Assembly: GCA_028289455.1 (NCBI GenBank)
Contig: JANQPN010000072.1
Span: forward strand, 1 to 64,000
Reading direction: 5' to 3'
DNA length: 64,000 nucleotides
Source of the DNA: Wenzhouxiangellaceae bacterium
Lineage (GTDB): Bacteria; Pseudomonadota; Gammaproteobacteria; Xanthomonadales; Wenzhouxiangellaceae
A program made the translations under genes and the position numbers. Shown here piece after piece: positions 1-8,478 of the stretch. The notes under the pieces are model-generated. The model did not search any database. It saw only the letters and a list, made by a program, of their open reading frames with translations, and had not been told where the DNA came from. Positions within the stretch are counted from its first letter, which is position 1. Each line of letters starts with the position of its first letter.

Positions 1-1
1 T

Positions 2-787
2 CTGGCAGTTGATCCGGCTACCGGTGATGTTTATGCCGCGGTGACCGACCCGTTATCCAATGGTGACGGCGGTGTTTCCCGCAGCACCGATGGCGGCGCC
101 ACATGGCAGTCAATCAGTATCGGCTTTCCCGCTACAGCGGTATCCACCAAGCTGGCGCTGGATAACAGCGGTGCAAACCTGATCATCCATGCAGGCACAA
201 CCCGCAGTGTACAAAGCTTTGAGCAATTGCCGGATATGGATGTGGACGGTGTTCCGGATCTCTCTGAAAACAATGCGCCCAACGGTGGTGACGGTAATCT
301 GGATGGCATGCAGGATTCCAACCAGAATAACGTGTCTTCTGCACCGATTATCGGTACCAGCCGCGGTCTCAGTGAATATATCACTGCTGTAGTTACCCCT
401 CAGTCCGGCAATTGCACCAGCCTGGAAAATGTTACCGGGCTGGATACTGTAGGCAGCATCCCTCTTGAGGATGGCTATACATTACCGTTTAACGGTATTC
501 AACTGCGTATCCCGGATTGTGAGTCGGCTACCATTGATTTGATTTACCATGAACGCAGTTTCGAACCCAGTGCACAGATTCGAGCCTACGCATTGGAGTT
601 TCCTGATGAGCAACGTTTCGTCTGGCAGCAGCTGCCGGGGGCAACCGTCACTGGAAACACCTGGACGTTTACCTTGAGCGACGGAATTTTAGGTGACAAC
701 ACACCGGATGATGGCGTGATTTTGTTTCAGGGTGGTCCGGCCGTGCTCTCGGAAGTGTTTTTCATTGACGGGATGGAAGTGGAGTAA
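2..787 (+). CDS. C-terminal part of a secreted Asp-box / choice-of-anchor U protein (5' truncated)
   Basis: The reading frame is open from base 2, so the gene begins upstream of the window. The visible 261 residues start in a beta-propeller type region with one clear Asp-box (STDGGATW), as in BNR/sialidase-like repeats. A short Asp-rich linker (DMDVDGVPD, then DGNLDGMQD) resembles thrombospondin type 3 calcium loops. The rest matches my memory of the choice-of-anchor U domain: GTYVTLV-like start, a DGDNTPDDGVI-like loop and a final GGPA. The protein ends FFIDGMEVE, a variant of the DGFE tail seen on five other exported proteins here. It is probably exported, but the signal peptide lies outside. 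Substrate or role cannot be read from this part. A hairpin terminator follows. Confidence 0.75.
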   Translation: MAVDPATGDVYAAVTDPLSNGDGGVSRSTDGGATWQSISIGFPATAVSTKLALDNSGANLIIHAGTTRSVQSFEQLPDMDVDGVPDLSENNAPNGGDGNLDGMQDSNQNNVSSAPIIGTSRGLSEYITAVVTPQSGNCTSLENVTGLDTVGSIPLEDGYTLPFNGIQLRIPDCESATIDLIYHERSFEPSAQIRAYALEFPDEQRFVWQQLPGATVTGNTWTFTLSDGILGDNTPDDGVILFQGGPAVLSEVFFIDGMEVE

Positions 788-829
788 TCGGCAAGCCTGA
801 TCAGGATTATTCTACAATCCAAGCGATCC

Positions 830-866
830 AAGCCCGCTAAGCTTATCAGCGGGCTTATTTTATTTG
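830..866 (+). terminator. Rho-independent terminator
   Basis: A 9-bp perfect stem (AAGCCCGCT / AGCGGGCTT) with a 9-base loop is followed by TATTTTATTT. It sits 43 bases after the stop codon of the truncated upstream gene. Confidence 0.85.
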
Positions 867-1097
867 TATGGCTTTGATCAGTATCACCCGGTTCCAGCTA
901 TTACAACCACCTGATGACTTATATAAATTCTTGCCTGAATTTGCCGAGCCAGAAGTGCAGATATTACTCGAAACTAAATTTGCCGTCGCATTAAGTTGAT
1001 TAAAACGAAACCAATAATCAGAACGACAATGCTACCACTCTGAATCTTGGGATTTCCTGGAGTAGCTGCAAAAGCTGATTCATAATCAAACTTGCAT
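867..1097. other. Intergenic stretch with no supported gene
   Basis: The space between the two convergent terminators holds only a 43-codon open frame on the plus strand (868-999). It lacks a ribosome binding site and recognisable similarity. No promoter pair, repeat or RNA gene was recognised. Confidence 0.6.
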
Positions 1098-1128
1098 AAA
1101 AAAAAACCGGCGCTTTACAGCGCCGGTT
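1098..1128 (-). terminator. Rho-independent terminator of the subtilase gene
   Basis: A perfect 10-bp stem (AACCGGCGCT / AGCGCCGGTT) with a TTAC loop. In the leftward direction it is followed by a run of nine T (A at 1098-1106 on the plus strand). It lies 27 bases past the stop of the protease gene. Confidence 0.9.
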
Positions 1129-1154
1129 GCAAATCTGAGACAGATTAAAATCAA

Positions 1155-3536
1155 TTATTCAGGCGGATCATCCGGCAGTGTCTGACTGACGGCAACACTG
1201 ATGCTGGCCTGTGGTGCCAAAGCGCCCTGCTCATCGAACAATACAAACCCAAAAGTCATCAAGTTACCGGAACTGACGCCACTGGCACTGATTTGCACAG
1301 TCTGTGAAGAGCTGGCCGGCGGCTGTCCGGGACCCGGATTTTCCATATTGTCGCGAAGAATGATATCTCTGGATGCCAGTGTAAAGCTGGAAGGCGTTAC
1401 ATTAAGGGTAAAGCCGTCAGTTTCAGTGCTGGCCATCCATTCAGTATCAATTGCCTGCCCTGCATTAATTACCCGTGTCCAGTTACACGTAGGGTTACAT
1501 GAGGTACTGCGAACACTGGGTATGTTCAGGGTTTCGGGGTTACCGCCGGTGCCTGGATTGGCAGCCAGATAGTTGTCGAATGTTTCATTCATCACCATAC
1601 CTGACAACGCTGCCACTGACAGGTCAACACGTCCGTTGCCCACATCATCAGGCGTGGCCGGGGTTATGTTGTCTTCTTTTTTGTTGGTGCGTGCCGAGGT
1701 CATCATCAGGGCTGATTTGACTTCCGATACACTCCAGCCGGGATGGGCCTGGCGTATTAATGCCGCAGAACCTGCCAAATGCGGGCTGGACATTGACGTA
1801 CCACTTCTGAAGGCCAGCTCTGAACTGCCAGGAGGAGTCAATGTATCATCGGTATCTGCTGCGATAATGCTGACTCCCGGGCCGGTAATATCCGGTTTGG
1901 TTACATCGAATGAGCGGTTGGGACCGCGCAGACTGAATCCGGCCAACACATCAGCAGTAGCCGGGTTGCCGCCGCCACTGGGGCCAACTATCACACCCTG
2001 ATGACCTGCTCCAGACGCCAGCCAGGCACGCAGTAAATTGCCTTCCGCGATATCCACATGGATAGCGGGTAAAACATGGAAATCAGGGTTGGTGCCGGAT
2101 GTACCGCCATCAACATTAGCCAGGATCATACCGCCGGCGCCACCTGCTAGGGCATTTACACCTTTTTGTACACGGGCAATGGTACCGCGGTCACAAAGTA
2201 CAATTTCACCATTAGTCCAGGTACCCGGCGGAAATGGATTGAGGCATTGCTCAGGGTCCGGGTCGCCATTGCTGAAGTCACCTGCGTAAACCACCGTGGC
2301 AGGACCAAGACCGCCTGACAGTGTGCTGCCATCCATATCCGCTGGTGGGCTGTTACCGCCACTCATGCTGGTCAACTGTGCTGAACCGTCACGATCATGA
2401 GTACTGGCGGCTACTGTCATTACCCACGGACCCAGGTGAGCCACATCGCCTTCTGGATTTGGGTTGTCATCTCGTGTATTACCTGCTGATGCAGCTACGA
2501 TAATGCCGGTGTTGACTGCATCCAGGAATATCCGGTCGTTATCAACCCATGGGTTATTACCGCCACTGATTGAAAAATTGATGACATCCACGCCATCTAA
2601 AATTGCCTGATCAATGCCCGCTGATGTCGCGCTACAGGTATTCGTTTCACAAACATCGTAAGCAATGATATTCGCATGCGGGGCTACACCAGAGATTTGA
2701 CCAACACCGATTGAGGTATCACTTGCCGTTTCGAAATACGGTCCATTTTGGATATTGCCCCCAGAGGTAGCTGCAGTATGACTTCCATGGCCGACGTTGT
2801 CTTCAGGCGCATCGGTGTCAGTGGCATTGGTAAATGCCCAGGCGCCTATCAGTTTGTTATTACACTGGATGGGTGCATTGGGTCCATTGTTGGCATCAGG
2901 ACTGCCGATACAATGCCCGATATGAACACCGTCACCCAGTGGATTGATATGTACATAACTATCGACCGGGCCTACTTCTGCGTAGGCCGGGTGGTCACTG
3001 TTAATTCCACCGTCAATAACACCGATCACGACACCCTCACCTAAATGAGGAAGACTGTCCGGCGCTGATGTTCCGTCCCACATCATTGGTGCATTAATCC
3101 AACCCGGGCCACGTTCTGTGTCGAGTTGTAAAACCGGCTCACGGGTAACGCTGATCACACCTGGCATATCGCGTAACTGTTGTGCTTCAGCTGCAGATAA
3201 GTCCAGCAGTAATCCGTGCTGAGTAGCGCGGTAATGATGCCGGGGACGTATACTTCTGGAAAGCTGCTGCTCATAAGAACCCAGCCGTTGATCTTTTAAT
3301 TCCGTCAGGTAATCCGAATAGGCTATCGCCGCTGAACTGCGGCTATTGAGTTTACTGCCGCCAGCCGGCTGAGTAGCGCTGATACCATTGACCCCGCCGG
3401 TGTAGTCCAACAGGCCGGGTTCCTCGAATTTAACCACCCAGGCAGACTGTTGAACAGCATTTTGTGACCACGCTGACTGTGCCGTAATCAAAAACAATGG
3501 AACAATCGCAAAAACCCACAAAAATTTCTTTTTCAT
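1155..3536 (-). CDS. Secreted subtilisin-like serine protease (S8) with inserted PA domain
   Basis: A 793-residue exported protease. Residues 1-25 form a signal peptide (MKKKF, hydrophobic core, SAWSQ). An inhibitor-I9-like propeptide region follows (about 30-140), ending in GVISVTREP. The S8 catalytic triad is visible: Asp175 (GVIDGG), His250 (GHGSHTA) and Ser581 (SGTSMSSPH), with oxyanion Asn353 (AASAGN). A PA (protease-associated) domain is inserted at about 410-515, as in plant cucumisins and bacterial lactocepin-like enzymes. The last 140 residues form an unassigned beta-rich domain. It should be cut by signal peptidase and act outside the cytoplasm as an endopeptidase. Unlike several neighbours it ends DDPPE, without a DGFE tail. 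GGTGGTG upstream of the ATG serves as ribosome binding site, and a terminator follows. Confidence 0.93.
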   Translation of the reverse strand: MKKKFLWVFAIVPLFLITAQSAWSQNAVQQSAWVVKFEEPGLLDYTGGVNGISATQPAGGSKLNSRSSAAIAYSDYLTELKDQRLGSYEQQLSRSIRPRHHYRATQHGLLLDLSAAEAQQLRDMPGVISVTREPVLQLDTERGPGWINAPMMWDGTSAPDSLPHLGEGVVIGVIDGGINSDHPAYAEVGPVDSYVHINPLGDGVHIGHCIGSPDANNGPNAPIQCNNKLIGAWAFTNATDTDAPEDNVGHGSHTAATSGGNIQNGPYFETASDTSIGVGQISGVAPHANIIAYDVCETNTCSATSAGIDQAILDGVDVINFSISGGNNPWVDNDRIFLDAVNTGIIVAASAGNTRDDNPNPEGDVAHLGPWVMTVAASTHDRDGSAQLTSMSGGNSPPADMDGSTLSGGLGPATVVYAGDFSNGDPDPEQCLNPFPPGTWTNGEIVLCDRGTIARVQKGVNALAGGAGGMILANVDGGTSGTNPDFHVLPAIHVDIAEGNLLRAWLASGAGHQGVIVGPSGGGNPATADVLAGFSLRGPNRSFDVTKPDITGPGVSIIAADTDDTLTPPGSSELAFRSGTSMSSPHLAGSAALIRQAHPGWSVSEVKSALMMTSARTNKKEDNITPATPDDVGNGRVDLSVAALSGMVMNETFDNYLAANPGTGGNPETLNIPSVRSTSCNPTCNWTRVINAGQAIDTEWMASTETDGFTLNVTPSSFTLASRDIILRDNMENPGPGQPPASSSQTVQISASGVSSGNLMTFGFVLFDEQGALAPQASISVAVSQTLPDDPPE

Positions 3537-3564
3537 GACACCACCACCAATTTTTTAATACAAC

Positions 3565-3594
3565 TTAGTATTTATATCACAAATCAAATACTAA
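3565..3594. promoter_or_regulatory. 9-bp perfect inverted repeat upstream of the subtilase gene
   Basis: TTAGTATTT and AAATACTAA are separated by 12 bases and lie 29-58 bases upstream of the protease ATG, in AT-rich DNA that must contain its promoter. The symmetry fits a dimeric regulator's operator. The regulator is unknown, and a chance palindrome in AT-rich sequence is possible. Confidence 0.45.
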
Positions 3595-3611
3595 TTGGCA
3601 ATGGTTCCAGT

Positions 3612-5459
3612 TTATTCCCCGACGCTGATTCCCACTGAATTCAACCTGCCCTGTTGCTGAAGCGTATTGATCAATGACATGTCCAACCCCTTAGCCATGG
3701 GTGAATGGAGATATTTACCCGCAGACAAGCCCCATTGCTGAGTCAGTTCATGCACCACCAGGGCACGCTGTTCAGCAGCGGCAATAAAATCAAAATCATC
3801 CAGCAACTCCAGAAGTTCAGACTCATCCAATCTGGCAGCGGCCACTTGCAATGCCTGGGCAGCAAACCGCCGCACTGCCGGGTATTCGTCGTCCTGCATA
3901 ACTCTCAACAGATGATCCACCCACCATTCAGGCCGCTGGATACCCTGCTGCAAAGCCTCTGTCAACGCCCGCGCACTGACTGCCCGCTCTACCGGATCAC
4001 CGGCATAAAGATTATAGACACCTGCAGGCACACTGCTTAATGCTGACACCTCCTTCGGGGGTTGTTCCCATAAAGCGGCCGTTTGCTCTGCTGCCCATAG
4101 TGTGGACTTATCCATATGGCATTGATTGCAGGCATTGGGCCGCTGATTTGCTGCATTCTGCTGAGGGTTGGGAACTTCTATCCGGTGTGAGCGGTGAATT
4201 GCCATGACACCATAAACAATCTTAGGCATATGACAGTTACTGCATTGCGAGCCGCTGCTGTCAGCTGTGTGCTTGGTGTGTCCGCTAATATCGTCGCTGT
4301 ATTCCTGATGACACTCCAGGCATGGCCCGTTGCTACGCTGCCATTCAGTGGTCATGCCTTCAGGATCACCACCATGCATGCTGTGACACGTATTGCAGGT
4401 CAAAGCATCGCTTTCGACATAACAGCGGGACTGTTGCAGGCCCTGATATTCGTAGGCACTCAGCCGGGGCGTTTCATCCGGCCAAAACCTCAAGCGATAG
4501 CGGTCAGGTTTACTGTCCCCTGGAATACTGGTGTCCCGCCAGACCAGACTGACACCCTCCAGCAGGTCATCACCAGCCCGGTAAATTGGCCCGTCATGCA
4601 CCCACTCACGCGCCAGGTCACCGGTAGCCGGGGTCCGCTGACCATGACATTGCCCACAAACCTGCACACTTCGTTGCTGCTCCAGCCTGTCAGGATTAAT
4701 GATGGTTGAATCACGCCCCCTGAGACTGTTCCACATGCGCTTAACCGGATTGCGATTAATACTGACATGCTGTGCACCAGGTCCGTGGCAGGTTTCACAG
4801 GCAATACCCAGCTCACTGACTTCCGAGCGGTAAAGAGACTGCCGTTCCAGATCAATTGGAATCCCGCGATCTGCCTGCTGCTGCAGTTCTTGATAATTCT
4901 GCATATTTGGATCCGGACCGGTGTTGTGGCAGAAAATACAATTGTGATTCCACAACGCGACATTATCGTCAAAGCCCTGTTCATCCGGACTCAAAAACGC
5001 ACCATTCATATGCACCCAGCGTTGATCCTGAATATGCCATAGCAAATGCAACCGGTAATAATTATCAGCGGCATCTTCAACCTGCGTCAGATATTGCTGA
5101 TAGCGGTGCGAACCCACTGTCCGAAAAATCCGATACTGTGCAAACGGCTGAGTCTCACCAGGAAGATAATAATCAAACCAGTACTGATTATTGCGAGTGA
5201 CCGGCCTGACCGTTACTCCCCAGTAAGTCACTGGTACACCATCGAACTTACCTCTCACAGTTCCTGCAGTAGCAGTCTGAGTCATGGTTCTGTGGTATGT
5301 CTTATACCAGGTATCGTAGCGATCCTGATGGCAGTCGATGCAACTGTCTGAGCCCGCCCATTCACTATCTGCCTGAGCTGCCGCAGACATTGCCAACAGA
5401 CAAACCAATAAAAAGCCAGCTGAGAACAGTAAGCCGAAACCAGGCAGTTTATGTCTCAT
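3612..5459 (-). CDS. Exported octaheme c-type cytochrome with HEAT-like C-terminus
   Basis: A 615-residue protein starting at the ATG that overlaps the pgeF stop (ATGA). Upstream in-frame Mets exist, but this one begins a clean signal peptide (MRHKL, hydrophobic stretch, SAAAQA). Eight CxxCH haem motifs start at Cys40, 174, 221, 268, 355, 380, 406 and 444. The spacing and CETCHGPG/CHMPK elements resemble the cytochrome c554/multihaem family. After residue 450 the sequence becomes helical (YPAVRRFAAQALQ), like HEAT/TPR repeats attached to such cytochromes. It should be matured in the periplasm by the Ccm system and carry electrons. The donor, acceptor and substrate are unknown. Its translational coupling to a peptidoglycan-editing gene is unexpected. 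Nothing suggests a membrane anchor beyond the leader. Confidence 0.9.
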   Translation of the reverse strand: MRHKLPGFGLLFSAGFLLVCLLAMSAAAQADSEWAGSDSCIDCHQDRYDTWYKTYHRTMTQTATAGTVRGKFDGVPVTYWGVTVRPVTRNNQYWFDYYLPGETQPFAQYRIFRTVGSHRYQQYLTQVEDAADNYYRLHLLWHIQDQRWVHMNGAFLSPDEQGFDDNVALWNHNCIFCHNTGPDPNMQNYQELQQQADRGIPIDLERQSLYRSEVSELGIACETCHGPGAQHVSINRNPVKRMWNSLRGRDSTIINPDRLEQQRSVQVCGQCHGQRTPATGDLAREWVHDGPIYRAGDDLLEGVSLVWRDTSIPGDSKPDRYRLRFWPDETPRLSAYEYQGLQQSRCYVESDALTCNTCHSMHGGDPEGMTTEWQRSNGPCLECHQEYSDDISGHTKHTADSSGSQCSNCHMPKIVYGVMAIHRSHRIEVPNPQQNAANQRPNACNQCHMDKSTLWAAEQTAALWEQPPKEVSALSSVPAGVYNLYAGDPVERAVSARALTEALQQGIQRPEWWVDHLLRVMQDDEYPAVRRFAAQALQVAAARLDESELLELLDDFDFIAAAEQRALVVHELTQQWGLSAGKYLHSPMAKGLDMSLINTLQQQGRLNSVGISVGE

Positions 5460-6190
5460 CGCATCCAGATCAGGCATGCCTGCCGGCCTGTTTGCCCGTC
5501 GCGCCGGTAGGAATAAAAATGCTGACTGTCTGCAAAAGTACAAAAACCTCCTCCATAAATACCTGCGACACCGGCCGCATCTAATTGTATTCGTGCAATA
5601 TCATAAAGGTTTGCATGCCATTGTCTGCTGAGACGGGCAAAAGCGGCGGCATAATCAGCATTATCAGCAACAAACCGCTCTCTGAAATCTTCGTCTACAG
5701 CATAATGCTGCTGGCTGATGGCCGGGCCCAGCCAGGCCAGCAGAGACTGAGAGGGTACCCGCATTTTCATAACCGCCTGTTGCAGAATTCCGGCATGCAG
5801 ACCTCTCCAGCCAGCATGTACAGCGGCAACGCAACTGCCTTGCCTGTCACATAACAGCACCGGCAGGCAATCGGCAGCAAGTACGGTACAAACCTGGTTT
5901 GGGGCAAATGCTGCACAGCCATCAGCCTGGATGTCTTCGAAATGTTCGCCTGCATCAATAACCGATCTGCCATGCACCTGATGCAACCAAAGCGGCTGGC
6001 CCGAGATATCTTCAGCCAGTTTATCCCGGTTCGCGCTTACCGCGGCAGGTGAATCACCGCTGTATATGCCAAGATTGAAGTTGATATAGTTTCCTTCACT
6101 AATACCACCTGGATACAAACGGGTGGTCGCCATAGCCTGCACATTGTGCGGTGCCGGCCAGTCCGGTTTTATGCACTCGATCAACTGCAC
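5456..6190 (-). CDS. pgeF: Peptidoglycan editing factor / multicopper-like laccase-domain protein (YfiH family)
   Basis: 244 residues, the normal length for the family. The conserved metal/active-site residues are visible: His73 (HQVHG), Cys108 (AADCLP) and His125 (AVHAGWRG), with the C-terminal FYSYRRDG motif. In E. coli this cytoplasmic protein removes wrongly incorporated L-Ser-containing muropeptide precursors. Homologues have also been described as purine nucleoside phosphorylases or polyphenol oxidases, so the reaction here is uncertain. It overlaps the end of rluD by 10 bases and shares an ATGA with the downstream cytochrome gene. rluD-pgeF linkage is conserved in Gammaproteobacteria. 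The cytochrome in third place is not part of the usual arrangement, where clpB often follows. Confidence 0.93.
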   Translation of the reverse strand: MQLIECIKPDWPAPHNVQAMATTRLYPGGISEGNYINFNLGIYSGDSPAAVSANRDKLAEDISGQPLWLHQVHGRSVIDAGEHFEDIQADGCAAFAPNQVCTVLAADCLPVLLCDRQGSCVAAVHAGWRGLHAGILQQAVMKMRVPSQSLLAWLGPAISQQHYAVDEDFRERFVADNADYAAAFARLSRQWHANLYDIARIQLDAAGVAGIYGGGFCTFADSQHFYSYRRDGQTGRQACLIWMR

Positions 6191-7161
6191 TCCAGCTGCC
6201 CCAGCAATCCCTTGAAATCTTCCGGTAATGGTGCCTCTACCTGCAACTCCTCATCAGTAACCGGATGCACCCATTGCAATTTAAAGGCATGCAGGCACTG
6301 GCGCGGAAAATGATTGAGCTGATGCTGTAAACCAGGTGAATCATCCAACCGGCTGACAGTGTTTTTACGCTGATACACCTGATCACCAACCAATGGAAAG
6401 CCCTGATGCGTCAAATGCACTCTGATCTGATGTGTCCTGCCAGTCTCCAGCTTAACTTCCAGAAGGCTGACGCCGTTGAAGCTTTTACCCAGCCGGAAAT
6501 GCGTGACTGCCTGACGCGCCGTGTGATCATGCGCCGGCCGCACTGCCATGCGAACCCGGTCAACAGGGTGCCGCCCCAGCGGCAAGTCGATTGTTCCCTG
6601 CTGATCCGGCCTCCCCCAAACCAGTGCCAGATAATAACGATGGATATCTCTCGCTTTCAGCATAGCCGACAACAATTGACGCACTGCATCATTACGTGCC
6701 ACCAGCAATGCGCCGCTGGTGTCTTTATCCAGTCTGTGAACAATGCCAGCACGGGGTTGAACTGCCAGACCCGGATCGTGATTCAACAACGCATTGACCA
6801 GTGTTCCATCCGGATTACCGGCGCCTGGGTGCACCACCATGCCCGGTGGTTTGTTAACCACCATTAAATATTCATCGGCATATAATATTTCCAGTGGAAT
6901 ATCTTCGGGCAGATCATCACCATGTGCTGTCAATTCAGCATTCAGGTGCAACTGCTCGGACCCGGCCAGCCGGAAATTGGGTTTGGCCACCGCACTGCCG
7001 TTGACTGTCAGCAGCCCGTCACGAATCCATTGCTGCAGCTGGCCGCGCGAAAAGCCACTGAACAACTGTACAGCCACCTGGTCCAAACGCTGGCCAGCGT
7101 ATTGTGCGGGGACTGATGCCGTTTTTGATATCTGCTCTGTCATTAAGAGTAGTTTTTCCAT
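6181..7161 (-). CDS. rluD: 23S rRNA pseudouridine(1911/1915/1917) synthase
   Basis: 326 residues. An N-terminal S4 RNA-binding domain (about 20-80; GQRLDQVAVQLF) is followed by the RluA-type catalytic domain with HRLDKDTSG, where Asp145 is the catalytic aspartate. TGRTHQIRVH is also present. It isomerises uridines in helix 69 of 23S rRNA, at the subunit interface. The first ATG has GGA about six bases upstream. A second Met at residue 7 is possible. It is the first gene of the rluD-pgeF-cytochrome unit and is divergent from bamD, the standard gammaproteobacterial arrangement. About 80 bases separate the two starts and should hold both promoters. Confidence 0.95.
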   Translation of the reverse strand: MEKLLLMTEQISKTASVPAQYAGQRLDQVAVQLFSGFSRGQLQQWIRDGLLTVNGSAVAKPNFRLAGSEQLHLNAELTAHGDDLPEDIPLEILYADEYLMVVNKPPGMVVHPGAGNPDGTLVNALLNHDPGLAVQPRAGIVHRLDKDTSGALLVARNDAVRQLLSAMLKARDIHRYYLALVWGRPDQQGTIDLPLGRHPVDRVRMAVRPAHDHTARQAVTHFRLGKSFNGVSLLEVKLETGRTHQIRVHLTHQGFPLVGDQVYQRKNTVSRLDDSPGLQHQLNHFPRQCLHAFKLQWVHPVTDEELQVEAPLPEDFKGLLGQLECS

Positions 7162-7240
7162 TCATTCCAGCTGATGGCACTGGCATGATAAACCCGTCAG
7201 CAGGTAAACTGACAATATAGTATTACTGACCGAGATTCAT

Positions 7241-8059
7241 ATGACCAATCGATACATTCTGCATCGAATCACTTACTGCCTGTTGCTGTCTGTCGCGCTT
7301 ATCCTCGGTGGCTGCGGCGGCGATAGTGAGCTGCTTGAAGATGATCGTGAAGCTGCGCAGCTGTATGATGCCGCCAGATCATCACTCAGTGCCCGTGATT
7401 ATGGTCAGGCGATTATTCTTTATAAACAACTGCGCAACCGTTTTCCATTCGGTCGCTATGCAGAGCAGGGGCAGCTGGATTTGGCTTATGCTTACCATAA
7501 AGCCGGGGAACCCGAAAATGTTTCCGCAACGGTGGACCGGTTTATCCGAACCTACCCTACGCATCCCAATGTGGACTATGCCTACTACCTTCGTGGCCTG
7601 ACTTATTATGACCAGAATATCGGTTTCTTAAGCAACCTGTTCCCGGAACGCATCGCCACCCGCGATCAATCTCTGTCACGCCAGTCTTTCGACGGTTTTT
7701 CCGAACTACTGCGACGCTATCCGCAAAGCCGTTATGCCCCGGATGCCCGTCAAAGGATGGTCTTCCTGCGTAATAATCTGGCTGCCTATGAAATTGCTGT
7801 AGCGGAATACTACATCCGGCGCAAAGCCTACATTGCTGCTGTCAGTCGCGCCAAATATGTACTGGAAACCTACCCTGGCACACCACCGACCAATGATGCT
7901 CTGGCTGTTTTGGCCAATGCCTATGAAAAACTTGAAATGACCGAGCTGGCCGCTGATGCTAAAGGCATCCTGGAATTAAATGATCCCACTCATCCATTCC
8001 TCACAGGCAAAAGCCGGGAGAACCGGGGCTTTTTCAGGCGGCTGTTTTCGTTTGATTAG
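7241..8059 (+). CDS. bamD: Outer membrane assembly lipoprotein BamD
   Basis: 272 residues with a lipoprotein signal peptide ending in the lipobox LGGC (Cys25). The mature part consists of TPR-like helical repeats (AAQLYDAARSSLSARDYGQ, FPFGRYAEQGQLDLAYAYHK). The conserved PDARQRMVFLRN segment and a typical BamD C-terminal region are also seen. BamD is the essential lipoprotein of the Bam complex. It sits on the inner leaflet of the outer membrane and helps BamA fold beta-barrel proteins. Its divergence from rluD supports the assignment. The C-terminus (NRGFFRRLFSFD) is basic and aromatic. Confidence 0.95.
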   Translation: MTNRYILHRITYCLLLSVALILGGCGGDSELLEDDREAAQLYDAARSSLSARDYGQAIILYKQLRNRFPFGRYAEQGQLDLAYAYHKAGEPENVSATVDRFIRTYPTHPNVDYAYYLRGLTYYDQNIGFLSNLFPERIATRDQSLSRQSFDGFSELLRRYPQSRYAPDARQRMVFLRNNLAAYEIAVAEYYIRRKAYIAAVSRAKYVLETYPGTPPTNDALAVLANAYEKLEMTELAADAKGILELNDPTHPFLTGKSRENRGFFRRLFSFD

Positions 8060-8080
8060 GCTATCTATTTAAGCTGAAGG

Positions 8081-8125
8081 CCGGCGGCAATTCGCCGGTA
8101 TGATTGGGGCCGGCATGTCTCCGGC
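8081..8125. terminator. Two short GC hairpins between convergent genes
   Basis: CCGGCG/CGCCGG (8081-8098) and GCCGG/CCGGC (8109-8125) lie between the ends of bamD and the SUF operon. Neither is followed by a T-run, so intrinsic termination is doubtful. Confidence 0.3.
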
Positions 8126-8145
8126 TGGTTCGGTTAAACGCTATA

Positions 8146-8478
8146 TCAATCCCAGCGATCATCGCGGGTGTAGACTTTTCCGTCCTCTATTTTTACCGGG
8201 AATACTGCAGTGGGCTCATAAGCAGGCGCACTGAGTGCCTCGCCGGTTTTGATATCAAATCTTGCGCCATGCCGTGGACAGATCAGCTGACATCCTTCCC
8301 GGCCGCCACCGGTCAGTTGACCGCCATCATGCGTGCAGACATCTTCGATCGCATAAAAATCACCATCGATATTAAATACAGCGATATCAGTGTCTTCAGC
8401 AGGCACCACTTTGAAGTTGCCTGGACTCAGGTCGTGTACATCCGCTACTGCAATCCAATCACTCATGGCATTACTCAC
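8146..8478 (-). CDS. Rieske [2Fe-2S] ferredoxin at the end of the SUF operon
   Basis: 110 residues forming a single Rieske domain. The cluster ligands are visible as CTH (CTHDGGQL) and CPRH (CPRHGARFDI), the pattern of small dioxygenase-type ferredoxins and NirD-like proteins. It begins at a GTG that overlaps the sufS stop (GTGA), with AGGA eight bases upstream. An ATG four codons later is the alternative. Last gene of the SUF operon. A soluble Rieske protein here is likely an electron carrier or a cluster-assembly client, but its partner is not known. SufE, SufU or SufT, often found at this place, are absent from the operon. Confidence 0.9.
   Translation of the reverse strand: MSNAMSDWIAVADVHDLSPGNFKVVPAEDTDIAVFNIDGDFYAIEDVCTHDGGQLTGGGREGCQLICPRHGARFDIKTGEALSAPAYEPTAVFPVKIEDGKVYTRDDRWD

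Noticed and set aside
868..999. 43-codon open frame starting MALISITRF on the plus strand
   Set aside because: No ribosome binding site, follows a terminator directly, and shows no recognisable family feature.
4194..4709. 171-codon open frame on the plus strand inside the cytochrome gene
   Set aside because: It lies antisense to a gene with eight intact CxxCH motifs, so it is a shadow frame.
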